From contig CM070514.1 in NCBI GenBank assembly GCA_036346375.1, forward strand, positions 19,930,463 through 19,994,462: a stretch of 64,000 nt of DNA, in the 5' to 3' direction. This document shows, one piece after another, positions 33,398-44,960 of this stretch (position 1 is its first letter; each line of letters begins with the position of its first letter). This stretch comes from Guadua angustifolia (Eukaryota > Streptophyta > Magnoliopsida > Poales > Poaceae). The position numbers and the translations under genes were made by a program. The notes under the pieces are model-generated. The model worked only from the letters and a program-made list of their open reading frames with translations. It had not been told where the DNA came from and did not search any database.

Positions 33398-33482
33398 AAA
33401 TGTGCCTAGTGGGAGTCGAATCCACACTCTTTCCCCTTGAAAGCTTACCCTGGTGCCTTAAACCAACTAGACCATGTCAATT
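33398..33482 (-). repeat. tRNA-derived, SINE-like head with A and B boxes
   Basis: The minus strand has TGGTCTAGTTGG (A box, 33463-33474) and GGATTCGACTCCC (B box, 33411-33423), separated by 39 nt. There is no good acceptor stem, so it is not called a functional tRNA. It points toward the B box of the split head at 33305-33315, giving two opposed tRNA-like heads about 100 bp apart. Confidence 0.5.
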
Positions 33483-33534
33483 TCATGCCATAGCATCGTT
33501 ATCACAATTTTTTCTAGCCTCGGGAGACCATTTT

Positions 33535-33750
33535 GTATGGGTTGAAAAGGGCCAAAATTTTGGTGAATTTCACCAAAATTTCAGTGATTTTAGCTGAAAT
33601 TTCAAAAATATCATTATCAAATTTAGTGGATTTAAAATTTGCTTTTGAATTTTGTCTAAATTTTGGACAAAATTTTGAAATCTTGCCAGAATTTCGGATT
33701 TCGGCCACCTCCGAGATGTGATCTGAAACCAAAATTTGAAACCTTGGTCC
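33535..33750 (+). repeat. AT-rich arm, partner of 28030-28330
   Basis: Dense in short inverted words such as 'ccaaaattttgg', 'gaaatttc' and 'ttttgaaatc', ending 'gaaaccttggtcctc'. The end is complementary in style to the 'ccaaggttcaaaatc' start of the left arm. Together the two arms enclose the opposed tRNA-like heads. Small ORFs on both strands (33514-33732) reflect the self-complementarity. Confidence 0.45.
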
Positions 33751-33929
33751 TCACCATTTATTTATAGAAAGACACAAAAGTGCAATTAGACCCTTACACG
33801 ATTTTTCATAATACACCAACGAGTAATAAAGTATAATGGCTACGTGATGGCAATGAATGGTAGCTATTATGCTTAGATGTAAGTAGTAAATAGAGAGAAG
33901 AAAGAACTAAAAGGGAGTAGGTGAGACAA

Positions 33930-34749
33930 TATATTTTGGGTTTATAGCCTGGAAGATGGTATGTAGACCAAAATCTCAAGGTGGGCTTGGAGTGCCCAAC
34001 ATATAAATACAAAATGATGCTCTCTTGCTCAATAATCTACATAAATTATTCAATAGAGCTAATTTGCCATGGGTGAACCTAATATGGCCCACCTACGATC
34101 AGCAGAATAAACTCTCTGCCCCCAGAAGAAGGCCCTTTTTCGTGGATTGATAATCTTAGATTGCTCACACTCTACTGTTGGAGATGGGGTAACAGTTTTC
34201 TGGCAGGACTTGTGGAACAGCAATCTGCTTTCAATGCACAATCCAAAGCAGTACTCGTTTGTTAAAACTCCAACGTTAACAGTGGCTCAAGTTTCTCAAC
34301 CTAAAGACTTTCACTACCTTTCTAATCTGTCACTCTTTGTGCAAGCATTTCAATAGTTTGGCCAATTTCTGCTCCTTCTGCTAGAGTTGACTAACATATG
34401 AAAAAGATGTTTGGAACTATGTTTGGGGATCTGGCGTTTACTCTTCAGTTAAAACTTACAAGGATATATATGGAGGAGCTTGTGAACCTCAGCATAAAGA
34501 AGTATTATTTTGGTTGCTTCTCAAAGATAGACTTAACACCAGAAATTTGCTGAGAAGAAAGAAGATGGTTCTTCAGGAGTACACTTGTGTTACGTGACAA
34601 CAGAAATGCAGAATACAGAAGAAAGTATAAACCATTTGTTCTTTGGATGCCCTTTTGCACAAACCTGTTGGGATCAACTTTGTCCTGGCCGATTGGTAGG
34701 ACTGTCAATCTTTGAAGCTCTACAACATATTAATGACAGTCTAAACTCC
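33930..34749 (+). pseudogene. LINE (L1-type) ORF2 3' portion, first part
   Basis: Plus-strand reading shows the C-terminal region of plant LINE ORF2: 'WKMVCRPKSQGGLGVPNI' (33950-34005), 'LPWVNLIW' and 'GDGVTVFWQDLWNSNLL' (about 34180-34230). The zf-RVT region follows: 'VKTYKDIYGG', 'FWLLLKDRLNTRNLLRRKKM' and 'INHLFFGCPFAQTCWDQLCP' (34440-34690), with frameshifts and stops. It is cut at 34749 by the Sirevirus-like element and resumes at 44755. The catalytic RT part lies further upstream and is absent. Confidence 0.85.
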
Positions 34750-36502
34750 TGTGAAATCATGTGATGAAAAATTGGCTGAATGGTGAAATAGGCATTGTAA
34801 AGTGATTTTGGTTATGGCATGTGTGGTGCTTGTGCATGTGCTATGTTGAGATGATTATCATGCTGGTGATAGCATGATGGAGTTTGCTTGATGCAATGCA
34901 CTCGTGTGAGTGGTTGCATGGATTAATCTTGAGTCAAGTCGTGGACTTGTGCTCGGACGCGTTGTTTGTTACTTCATGTGCAGGTGTTGCTCGAGGGCTT
35001 AACGTGGTCGATGACGGACCGGAACTAGGTTCATGGAGGAACCGAGGTTCGAGACTAGGTTCAGGAGGAATCGAGGTCTTGGTGGTCAAGGATGTCATGC
35101 GGGACATTCGGCCAGAGAACATGCACATGGAGGTTGGTTAGTCACGTAATTACAAAGTGGGGTACATACATACGCAAGAGTTGTTTTTGGCCACGTTGGG
35201 CTAAGTTGAGATGTATACGCACTCTTTCCATGTTGGAAGTGGAGTTGTATCCTATCTCGTTAGGATTGCTCAGATAAATAGAGGAGGTGTCCCTGCTTAT
35301 TCTTGAGCAAGATTTTAGGGTTGTACTCTTTTGTTTGAGTATCGTAACCAGATCAAAAATAAAAATCTTTCTCACAAGCTTTTGGCTCGGCATAGTTGAT
35401 CGATCGCTTGAAGTTTTGTTCATCACAGCAGTCACGAAGTTCATCACGGAGTTCGGTTCTTTGCAAAGGTATCATCTTGCGAAGGTAATATCTTTTGATC
35501 CGTAGATCCGATCGGATTGATTCTTATTGGGTTTGATTCGTAATTGAATCTAGTTTCTACAGTTAAAATTTCACATCAATCCAACGGTTAGATCTTCAGT
35601 AATTTGTGGTCGCCCAGATTGCTAGTCCGGTCGCCCAGCTGTTAGATCGCAAATTGTTTCAGTCATCTTACGAAGGTCATAACTTCAGATCCGTAGATCC
35701 GATCTACCTGATTCTTTTTTTGTTCACTTAGGAATTGAGTCTAGTTTATACAGTTAAAATTTCACACCAATCCAATGGTTAGATCTTCTGTAATTTGTGG
35801 TCGCCCAGATTGATGTCCTGCTCGCCCGACTGCTCGCATGGTCGCCCAGGTTCAGTCATATTGCGAAAGACATAACTTTAGATCCATAGATTCGATTGAC
35901 CTGATTCTTTTTGTGTTAGCTGCGGAACTAAGTCTAGTTTCTACAGTTAAAATTTTACATCAATCCAACGGTTGGATCTTTGGGAATTTCTATTTTAGTA
36001 GATGTATATTGGTCTGCTCGCCCAGACTGTGTGCGTGCTCGCCCAGATTGTCCTTGTGGTCGCCCAACTGCTCACGTGCTCGCCTGATTGTCCTTGTGCT
36101 CGCCAAGTGCTTTTCTCGTCGCCCAGTGCCCAACCTGCTCACCCCAGTGTCCTCATCGCTTTCGTAAGTGCCCAAACCGGTCGCCTGTGTCCTCATCGCC
36201 GCCCAAGTGCCCAAACCAGTCGCCTGTGTCTGCTCGCTAAGTGCCCAACTCGTCGCCAGTGTCTCTATCGCTCGTCCAAGTGCCCAAACCGGTCGCCTAG
36301 GTGTCCTCTCGCCGCCCAGAGATTTATCGTCGCCTAAGTGCTCAAACTGTCGCCAGATGGTCTATTTGTTTCCCAACCGCATAAAGCGATTTCCGAGCAA
36401 TTTGAGTTTCAATTGGGGTGTTTGAAAAGTTCAAAATTTGATTTTATCTTCCGCAATCATTCACCCCTCTCGATTGCTACATTAGTATATTTCGATCTTA
36501 CA
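34750..36502 (+). repeat. 5' LTR of the Sirevirus-like element
   Basis: TGTGAAATCATG to ..CGATCTTACA. It contains about three ~195-bp units (35470-36000, each with 'cagttaaaatttcac', 'caatccaa.ggttagatctt' and 'tggtcgcccag') followed by a short-period array of 'tcgcccaagtgcccaaac' words (36000-36360). Compared with the 3' LTR the array carries many small deletions. The TATA position reads GATAAATA (35273-35280), altered from TATAAATA in the 3' LTR. Confidence 0.94.
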
Positions 36503-36504
36503 AG

Positions 36505-36514
36505 TGGTATCGAG
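36505..36514 (+). promoter_or_regulatory. Primer binding site
   Basis: TGGTATCGAG, two bases after the LTR end, matches the tRNA-iMet type apart from one missing base (TGGTATC-GAGC against TGGTATCAGAGC). Confidence 0.75.
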
Positions 36515-36559
36515 CAAGGTTTTCTAATTAATCTTAACAGGTGATTAGAGATCAGAGCG

Positions 36560-37717
36560 ATGGATAGGTATTCGACAAAACCTTGTGTTTTCGATGGTGT
36601 TGATTTTCGGTTTTGGAAAGCAAAGATGGAGGCATATATTCAAGCTCGTGGTTTTGCAATTTGGGAAAAGGTCTACAAGCCATACAATGTTCTCGAGAAT
36701 GATGCGATCAATGACACCAATCGAGTACATGTTGAAGCAAACAAAGAAAGCAAGGAATTTGATCATCCAAGGACTAGGAAGAAGTGATTTTGATCGAGTG
36801 ATTCATCTCAAGTCTGCATATGAGGTATGGAAATCTCTTTGTGATTATCATGAAGGTTCTAACAACTGTCAAAGAGGTTAGGCAAGATATTTATAAGAAA
36901 GAATACATGCGATTTGAGATGAAGCCCGTGAGTCTCTAGATGATTTCTTTGCACGGTTCAATAAAATTCTTAGCAATTTACGTCTTTGTTGGAGTTTTCT
37001 TTGATGAGGCTACAAATGCTAGACAATTGCTTGGTGTATTAGACATGTCTATTTGGGAGATGAAAGTTACATCTATTAGAGAATCCTTGTTATGAGTACA
37101 CTTACTTTAGATGTTCGTTCTCTAAATTAAAAACTCATGAGTTGGATGTTCTTGCTAGGAAGATCGATCATAAATCAATTGCATCGACCTCCCAATCTAG
37201 CATGTCTCGAATAATGCTTCTTCAAGCTTTGCTTTGTCCTCTTTGTCTTCACTAAGCGATGAACAGATCAAGAGTTTCTCAAGAAGATTTGGCACTACTC
37301 TCTTCTCGGTTTAACAAAGCTTTGCAGAATGTGAGAATGAGAAAGAGAGTTGGTGGTGGCCCTCCAAGATGCTATGAGTGTGGTGACCTCAATCACATTA
37401 GATCAAATTGTCCTAAGCTTGCAGGTAAAACATCAAGGGAGGAGAAGGACAACGATAGAAGAAAAGAAAAGAAGAAGTTTTCACCAAGTGATAGAAAGAA
37501 AAAGAGCTTCATCAACAAAAAGGTTGTTCATCGGGTTCTTTCTGCTCTTGAACAAGTGAACTTAAGTGATGTGGATTCAGAGAGCAGTGAGGATGACACG
37601 ATGGTTCCAAGTAAGCATGATTTGACAGATTATGTCTCATGGCTAGAAGTGATGGAAGCTTCACCGAGGATGATCATGACAAATGACTTCAATGAGGTAG
37701 ATCCTTCTTCACGATGA
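36560..37717 (+). pseudogene. gag: gag of the Sirevirus-like element
   Basis: Starts MDRYSTKPCVFDGVDFRFWKAKMEAYIQARG (ATG 36560), the usual copia gag opening. A frameshift near 36780 moves to 'VIHLKSAYEVWKSLCDYHEGS' (about 36795-36860), and others follow before the last frame, 37259-37717. That frame has a CCHC zinc knuckle CYECGDLNHIRSNC (about 37371-37415), then a Lys-rich run and an acidic 'LSDVDSESSEDDTMV' segment. 37718-38410 continues with broken gag-like coiled-coil sequence. The product would package RNA; here it is disrupted. Confidence 0.88.
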
Positions 37718-38411
37718 TTTAGCTATTGTTTGTTGCTCGTCTTGGAAAATTGCTTAACAAACGCGACAAGAAAATTAAGAAATATGATGTTCTTGTGGAA
37801 TCTTTGCATCTGAAATTGCTAGACTTAAATCTTTGATTCCCGATGATGATGCTTGCAAATCATGTGATTTAATTCTGATGAGCTTATTGTGCTTAGGAAA
37901 GAACATGTTTCTTTGTTAGAACAAGTCAATCTTGAAAAGAAAGAAAATGTGAAACATGTTAAAAACGCTTAGTGTTCAACTGTTGATTTGCATGATACAA
38001 CTCATTGTTCTAAATGTGCTATACTAGAATTGAAGTTACACGATGCAAATGCTAGGGTTTCTCAAATGACGATGCTATGCTCACTCATGAAGTTCTCTCA
38101 TGCTCAACTTGTCGCATAAGCAGAAAGGAAAAGTGGATGTTCCATGTAATAAGCTGCTTAACTCTTGCTCGAAGGTTGATTACTTGGAAAAATCTTTAGA
38201 ACGATTCACTATGGAAAGAAAAACCTAAACATGATTCGGATCATCAAGGGTCGAGACTCATCACAAGGGTTTAGGTTTTGATTCTTATGCTCATTATAAG
38301 TCACATGCTCCTTGTTATTAAGACACTTGAAAGAGGAAAACTTGAGATTGCAAATGAGCCTAAGAAAATGATTTTCAAGTCTATTTGGTATGCTATCTTC
38401 TACTATGATGA

Positions 38412-40290
38412 ATGCAAATGTTATACATTACTAAAGCTAAACATCATGTTAAGTATACTTGCACTCATTGTGGTAAAGATGGACACTTAGTAGATTTTTG
38501 CTTTAGACTAGCCAAACAGCAAAAGAAAGAGAAGACTAAGACTAGGTCTAATTTTAGGAAGGCACATGTCACTCCTCATTTTGTGCCTAGGGTGATGCAA
38601 ACACCTTTTGTTACAAGAAACACGGGAAAGGGCAAATCTGATTTTTTGAACAAACATACTCGTGTTGTGCCTACTCATCGTGTGTCTCAGTACTGGATTC
38701 CTAAATGTTTTATTTCTAACCCCAGTACTGAGGCCTCGACATCTTCTGCCTTTATGTAGGCTTCTCGTGCGAGGAAGGAGAACATTTGGCTAGTTGATTC
38801 CGGATGCTCACGCCACATGTCCGGTGATAAAAATTGGTTCTCTCCTCACTCGTGCATCTTGTGTTGAAAGTGTTACTTTTGGAGATGCATCTTCTACTCC
38901 TGTTGTGGCAAAAGGTACAGTAAAGGTAAACAACAAGTTCATGTTCAAGGATGTGGCTCTAGTTGAAAATCTGAAATACAACTTGTTGTCTGTTTCACAA
39001 ATGATTGATGAAGATCTTGAAGTATGCTTTAAGAAAAGTGAATGCAAAGTTTTAGATGCTTCAGGAAACCTTGTGTTCAAGATTTCACGCTTTGGAAGAG
39101 TTTTTAAAGCTGATTTTGATGTGTCACTTTCTTCTAAGCATAGGTGTCTAGTTGCCAATGTTTCTAAAGATTTATTCTTTTGGCATCGTAGACTTGGTCA
39201 CGTTGGTTTTGATCATCTAACTCGTGTTAGTGGTTTAGATCTCATTCGTGGCTTGCCTAAGCTTAATGGTGATAGCGATTTAGTGTGCTCTTCTTGTAGA
39301 CATGGTAAGATGATTGCAGGTTCACATCTACCTCTTACCATGGTGATGACAAACGCTCCAGGACAACTACTACATCTTGACACGGTGGGACCTTCTCGAG
39401 TTCAATCCTTTGGAGGCAAATGGTATGTCTTGGTTATTGTTGATGATTATTCTAGATACTCTTGGGTTTATTTCATGGTATCTAAAGATGAGGCTTTTAG
39501 TCACTTTAGAAGTCTTGTTACTAGATTATCTCGTTGATCACCCGGTGCACTTAGAGCTATTAGAAGTGATAATGGAACTGAATTCAAGAATTCTTCTTTT
39601 GATCACTTTTGTATTGAAAAAGGATTGATCATCAATACTCTTCACCTAGAGTGCCTCAATGAGAATGGTGTAGTTGAAAGGAAAAACAGAACCTTGGTTG
39701 AGATGGCTAGAACTATGCTAGATGAACATCACACTCCTAGGAAGTTTTGGGTGAAGCAATCTCAAGCGCATGCTATGTTTCCAATAGAGTGTTTTTGAGA
39801 TCGGCTAGGCAAAACTTCTTATGAGCTTCGTTTTGGTCATAGGCCTAGTGTATCTCATTTGAGTTTTGGATGCAAATGTTTTGTCTTGAAATCTGGAAAT
39901 CTTGATAAATTTGAAGCTAGATCAGCGATGGCATCTTTCTTGGATATCCTGCTCATACACGTGGTTATCGTGCACTTGTTTTGGAGACTAACAAAATTGT
40001 AGAAACCTCGTGAAATCACTTTCGATGAGGCTAGTCCAGCACTAGTCCAATTGATGCAGAACAGATGCATATGTTAGGGGAGAGTATTTTTGTTGATGAT
40101 GATGATGTTGAGGATGAAGTGTTGATTCCTATTGCACAACCATTTGTACCTCTTTCGGCACCTACCACTACATCACCTACGGTGAGCATCCTCAAGCCAC
40201 AACATCTTCGTACATGCTGAAAACGAAGAAGGAGGAGAAGTTTCTAAAGCTACTGGCCTTTGCACATTCAAAGAAGACATCCACGAACAA
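38412..40290 (+). pseudogene. Second zinc knuckle, protease and integrase of the Sirevirus-like element
   Basis: 38412-38759 is open and holds a second CX2CX4HX4C knuckle (CTHCGKDGHLVDFC) and 'QYWIPKCF', the pattern found before protease in this lineage. The protease motif 'WLVDSGCSRHMSG' follows a stop at 38757. The 38794-39537 frame contains GAG-pre-integrase and the integrase start: 'FWHRRLGHVGFDHLTRVSGLDLIRGLPKL', a CSSCRHGK zinc pair, then 'DTVGPSRVQSFGGKWYVLVIVDDYSRYSWV' with catalytic Asp residues. After a stop at 39535 the core continues with 'IRSDNGTEF' (Asp) and '.ENGVVERKNRTLVEMART' (Glu), completing DDE, then decays to about 40070. Confidence 0.9.
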
Positions 40291-41900
40291 ATGATTGGAG
40301 ATTTAAATGAGAGAGTCACCCGATCCAGTTTATTGCTTCGATTCTCATGCTCACTCGCTTTTGTTGCTTCTTTTGAACCCAAAGATATATCTCATGCATT
40401 AACTGACGAATCTTGGATCAATGCCATGCATGAGGAATTAGAGAATTTTGAGCGTAACAAGGTTTGGAAGCTTGTTCCACCTCCTCCTGATTTTAATATA
40501 ATTGGAACTAGATGGGTTTTCAAAAATAAACAAAGTGAGGATGGTGTTGTTGTCAGGAATAAAGCTAGATTGGTTGCTCAAGGATATACTCAAGTTGAAG
40601 GTTTAGATTTTGATGAAACCTTTGCTCCCGTTGCTAGAATTGAAACCATTAGAATTCTTTTAGCATTTGCTGCATCTAAAGGTTTTAGACTATATCAAAT
40701 GGATGTGAAAAGTGCTTTTCTTAATGGATATATTAATGAGGAAGTATATGTTAAGCAACCTCCTGGTTTCGAAAATCCCAAATTTTCAGATCATGTATAC
40801 AAATTGTCCAAAGCCTTGTATGGATTAAAACAAGCCCCTAGAGCATGGTATGATAGGCTAAAAACCTTTTTACTTGAAAATGGGTTCACAATGGGAAAGG
40901 TTGACAAAACTCTCTTTTTACTCAAGCAAGGCAATGATCAACTATTCGTCGATTTATGTTGATGATATTATCTTTAGTGGTTCCTCTCATGTTTTAGTGT
41001 CTAAGTTTTGAAACCATGAGAAAGGAATTTGAGATGAGCATGATGGGTGAGTTGACTTACTTTTTGGGATCGCAAGTCAAACAAACGAAGGAAGGTACCT
41101 TTGTTCATCAAAGTAAATACACAAAAGATTTGCTTGCCGCTTTGGGATGGAAAAGCGCAAACCGATCATGACACCCATGGGAGGCACTTGCACACTTGAT
41201 CCGGATGAAGATGGTGAGATTGTTGATCAAAAGGAGTATAGAAGCATGATAGGCTCTCGTTATATCTCAACGCATCAAGGCCGGATATTCAATTTCTTTG
41301 TGTGCTTGTGTGCTCGTTTTCAAGCTTCTCCACGTGTTTCACATCAACAAGTCATCAGCGGATCTTGTGTATCTCCATGGTACTCAAGATTTTGGCATAT
41401 GGCTTTCCTTCCTCATGCATTAGTTTAAGAGTTTTCTCGATCTTGACTTTGGAGGTTGTAGAATTGATAGAAAAAGCACATCGGCTCATGTCTTTTCTTG
41501 GGTAATTCACTTATTGCATGGTCATCTAGAAAACAATCTTCATTGCACAATCAACTCTTGAATCTGAATATGTGGTCTTTGCTAGTTGTTGTTCTCAAAT
41601 TCTTTGGATAGTAGCTACACTTAAAGATTATGGGGTTAATTTGGATAGTGTTCCTCTGTTGTGTGATAACACTAGTGTAATATGCATTGCTAAAAACCTG
41701 TGCAACATTCTAGAACAAAACACATTGAGATCAGATTTCACTTTCTTAGAGATCATGTAGAAAAGGGAAATATTGTGCTTCATCATGTGGATCTTGAACA
41801 TCAATTGGCGGAACATTTTCACAAAACCCTTGTCTTCTTCTCGTTTTGCTTTTATTCGGGAGAACTTGGGTTGGTTCATCCAATAGGATATTTTTGAGGG
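40291..41900 (+). pseudogene. Reverse transcriptase and RNase H of the Sirevirus-like element
   Basis: The frame 40291-40962 carries the copia RT: 'EPKDISHALTDESWINAMHEEL', 'WKLVPPP', 'GTRWVFKNK', 'NKARLVAQGYTQVEGLDFDETFAPVARIETIRILLAFAA', 'QMDVKSAFLNG', 'VYVKQPPGF' and 'KALYGLKQAPRAWYDRL'. The catalytic YVDD is present (about 40956-40967, as IYVDDIIFSG) but in the +1 frame because of an indel just before it. Downstream, 'KPIMTPMGGTCTLDPDEDGEIVDQKEYRSMIGS' (41150-41245) and degenerate RNase H segments run to about 41900. Most frames in the RNase H part are disrupted. Confidence 0.92.
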
Positions 41901-43002
41901 GGAGTTTTTGAAGTTTTTGTAATATTTTGTAACATACCTTTTATTTTGTGTGTTTCTTAATTAAAAAAACAAAAAATGAAAAACAATAAAAAGTCTTGAG
42001 CATTGTATTTCACACATATAGGTCATTTGAAGCCATGTTTATGCTACAAGGTCTTTGCAACTTTCTGTTTATACATATATAGTGTAGTTTATGTCATGAC
42101 TTTTTAAATGGAATGACAACTTGAATTAAATCTTGTCATGGTTGAAACTTTCTTGGCTATCTTAATCCTACTCGAAAAAGTGCTAAATATGAAAGTTAAG
42201 TGCTAAAACTCAAAAAGTGATTGTTGATAAAAGCAAGATCAAGGTTATGTACTGTCGCACTTCTTCTTTACGAGACTGCTTATCATTGCACTATGATATG
42301 AACTTGGAAGAGATTGTGTATGACCGAAACCATGAAACCTTAAGCTTGTGATTGCTTGGCATGGTTGAAAAGTAAGGCTGATGGTGCATGTAATTCCTTG
42401 CAATTGTTATTGTTGCAATCAAAGTAATGAATCGCTTTTTCAAAGCACAAATAAAGTGCACAAAAATTCAATGTTTTTAGGTTTTAAGATGTTGAGAAAG
42501 GAGATCATGCCATGCAAAAAATCGTTAATAGTACTTGATTTCTAGTTATGCTTACTCTACATTGTTTATGTGTAGATTTGAGGTGCAAATCTGTTGATAG
42601 CATGACTTGGTGATCAAGTTGTTTCATTTGTGCATGATTCATAATGCTCGAAGACATAAAAAAAAAAAACAACAAACATAAAAGGGAGAAGTTTCTCTTT
42701 TGCTCTCTTTTTCATTCTTGATGAATCCATTGTCAAGGGGAGAAAGTTTGGAGTCAAAGGAGAAACTTTTGGTCACATTACACATTCACACACACATTTC
42801 TTCTTTCCATTAGAAGTCTTTCTTTTTGATAGGGGAGATTTCTTTTAGATAAGGGAGATTTTTGTTCTTCTTTGTAGGGGAGAATTCTCTTCTACGTCTT
42901 TTGGTCACTTTACTTCTTTTTAAAAATGGTGTTGCCATTGTGAGGTGAATGCCAATGTTCGTTTCCAAATGGTGTTGCCAATGTTTTCATCAAGGGGGAG
43001 AT
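41900..43002 (+). other. Sirevirus 3' non-coding region with several PPT-like motifs
   Basis: No ORF. Purine tracts of the form (A)AGGGGAGA are found near 42734 ('caaggggagaaag'), 42831 ('ataggggagattt'), 42859 ('aagggagattt') and 42877 ('taggggagaattc'), before the true PPT at 42992-43000. Repeated PPT-like motifs here are a conserved Sirevirus trait. The envelope-like gene some members carry in this position is absent. Confidence 0.75.
42992..43000 (+). promoter_or_regulatory. Polypurine tract of the Sirevirus-like element
   Basis: AAGGGGGAG followed by AT and then the LTR start TGTGAAATC at 43003. The motif running into the LTR matches the Sirevirus PPT form. Confidence 0.85.
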
Positions 43003-44754
43003 TGTGAAATCATGTGATGAAAAATTGGCTGAATGGTGAAATAGGCATTGTAAAGTGATTTTGGTTAAGGCATGTGTGGTGCTTGTGCATGTGCTATGTT
43101 GAGATGATTATCATGCTGGTGATAGCATGATGGAGTTTGCTTGATGCAATGCACTCGTGTGAGTGGTTGCATGGATTAATCTTGAGTCAAGTCGTGGACT
43201 TGTGCTCGGACGCGTTGTTTGTTACTTCATGTGCAGGTGTTGCTCGAGGGCGAACGTGGTCGATGACGGGACCGGAACTAGGTTCATGGAGGAACTGAGG
43301 TTCGAGACTAGGTTCAGGGAGGAATCGAGGTCTTGGTGGTCAAGGATGTCATGCGGGACATTCGGGCTAGAGAACATGCACATGGAGGCTGGTTAGTCAC
43401 GTAATTACAGCAGGTGGGCTGTACATACGTGCAAGAGTTGTTTTTGGCCACGTTGGGCTAAGTTGAGATGTATACAGACTCTTTCCATGTTGGAAGTGGA
43501 GTTGTATCCTATCTCGTTAGGATTGCTCTGTATAAATAGAGGGAGGTGTCCCCTGTTTATTCTTGAGCAAGATTTTAGGGTTGTACTCTTTTGTTTGAGT
43601 ACTGTAACCAGATCAAAAATAAAAATCTTTCTCACAAGCTTTTGGCTCCGGCATAGTTGATCGACCGCTTGAAGTTTTGTTCATCACAGCAGTCACGAAG
43701 TTCATCACGGAGTTCGGTTCTTTGCAAAGGTATCATCTTGCGAAGGTAATATCTTTTGATCCGTAGATCCGATCGGATTGATTCTTATTGGGTTTGATTC
43801 ATAATTGAATCTAGTTTCTACAGTTAAAATTTCACATCAATCCAACGGTTAGATCTTCAGTAATTTGTGGTCGCCCAGATTGCTAGTCCGGTCGCCCAGC
43901 TGTTAGATCGCAAATTGTTTCAGTCATCTTGCGAAGGTCATAACTTCAGATCCGTAGATCCGATCGACGTGATTCTTTTTTTGTTCACTTAGGAATTGAG
44001 TCTAGTTTATACAGTTAAAATTTCACACCAATCCAACGGTTAGATCTTCTGTAATTTGTGGTCGCCCAGATTGATGTCCTGCTCGCCCGACTGCTCGCGT
44101 GGTCGCCCAGGTTCAGTCATATTGCGAAAGACATAACTTTAGATCCGTAGATTCGATTGACCTGATTCTTTTTGTGTTAGCTGCGGAACTAAGTCTAGTT
44201 TCTACAGTTAAAATTTCACATCAATCCAACGGTTAGATCTTTGGGAATTTCTATTTTAGTGGACATATATTGGTCTGCTCGCCCAGACTGTGTGCGTGCT
44301 CGCCCAGATTGTCCTTGTGGTCGCCCAACTGCTCACGTGCTCGCCCAGATTGTCCTTGTGCTCGCCCAAGTGCTTTTCTGGTCGCCCAAGTGCCCAACCT
44401 GCTTCGCCTGGGTGTCCATCTTCGCCTAAGTGCCCAAACTGTCGCCTGGTGTCCCATCGCCGCCTAAGTGCCCAAACTGAGTCGCCAGGTGTCCTCATCG
44501 CTCGTCCAGTGCCCAAACTGGTCGCTGGTGTGTCTCATCGCCGCCAGAGATTTATGGTCGCCCAAGTGCCCAAACTGGTCGCCAAGTGCTTCATCGTCGC
44601 TTAGATGGTCTATTTGTTTCCCAACTGCATAAAGCGATTTCAGAGCAATTTGAGTTTCAATTGGGGTGTTTGAAAAGTTCAAAATTTTGATTTTAGCTTC
44701 CGCGCAATCATTCACCCCCCTCTGATTGCTACATTAGTATATTTCGATCTTACA
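43003..44754 (+). repeat. 3' LTR of the Sirevirus-like element
   Basis: A near-identical copy of 34750-36502, with small indels mainly in the 'cgcccaagtgcccaaac' array (44270-44600). It ends ..CGATCTTACA followed by ACTCC, the TSD. Confidence 0.94.
43531..43538 (+). promoter_or_regulatory. LTR TATA box (3' LTR)
   Basis: TATAAATA after 'aggattgctctg'; the 5' LTR has GATAAATA at the same place (35273-35280). It is the likely core promoter, intact only in this copy. Confidence 0.6.
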
Positions 44755-44960
44755 ACTCCCAATTTTTCATGGAGATAATCATCCTATCGACCTGGGCCAT
44801 TTGGACTACAAGAAACAATAAAGTGTTCGAACATTGATCCCATGTTGAATGACTGAAAGTCTAAATTCAATTTTCAATTTGCGATGGTTATCCATCAAGC
44901 AAAGAAGAAACATTTCCCCATCCAAGACTGTCCAGATACTCCATTTGGTCATAAATAGTT
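44755..44960 (+). pseudogene. LINE ORF2 3' end, second part
   Basis: After the Sirevirus TSD the LINE reading resumes: 'MEIIILSTWAIWTTRNNKVFEH' (about 44769-44835), the conserved end of plant LINE ORF2 (WxIWxxRNxxIF), followed by 'AKKKHFPIQDCP'-like sequence. It decays by about 44960 and no poly(A) tail is found. Confidence 0.8.

Larger units (their letters stand above)
34750..44754 (+). mobile_element. Complete Sirevirus-like (Maximus/SIRE) Ty1/copia retrotransposon
   Basis: LTRs are at 34750-36502 and 43003-44754 (1753 and 1752 bp). The TSD is ACTCC at 34745-34749 and 44755-44759. The PBS is at 36505, then gag with a zinc knuckle, a second CCHC knuckle, protease, integrase, RT and RNase H follow in copia order. 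About 1.1 kb of non-coding sequence with several PPT-like motifs precedes the 3' LTR. Multiple PPT copies of the form AAGGGGGAGATTGT are a mark of Sireviruses. No envelope-like ORF is seen. Coding frames are broken. The insertion site is the LINE fragment. Confidence 0.94.

Noticed and set aside
33398..33482. Functional tRNA gene
   Set aside because: A and B boxes are present, but there is no convincing acceptor or anticodon stem; better read as a tRNA-derived repeat.
35470..36360. CRISPR-like array in the Sirevirus LTR
   Set aside because: Repeats are diverged, lack unique spacers and are duplicated in the other LTR; this is a plant retroelement LTR with tandem repeats.
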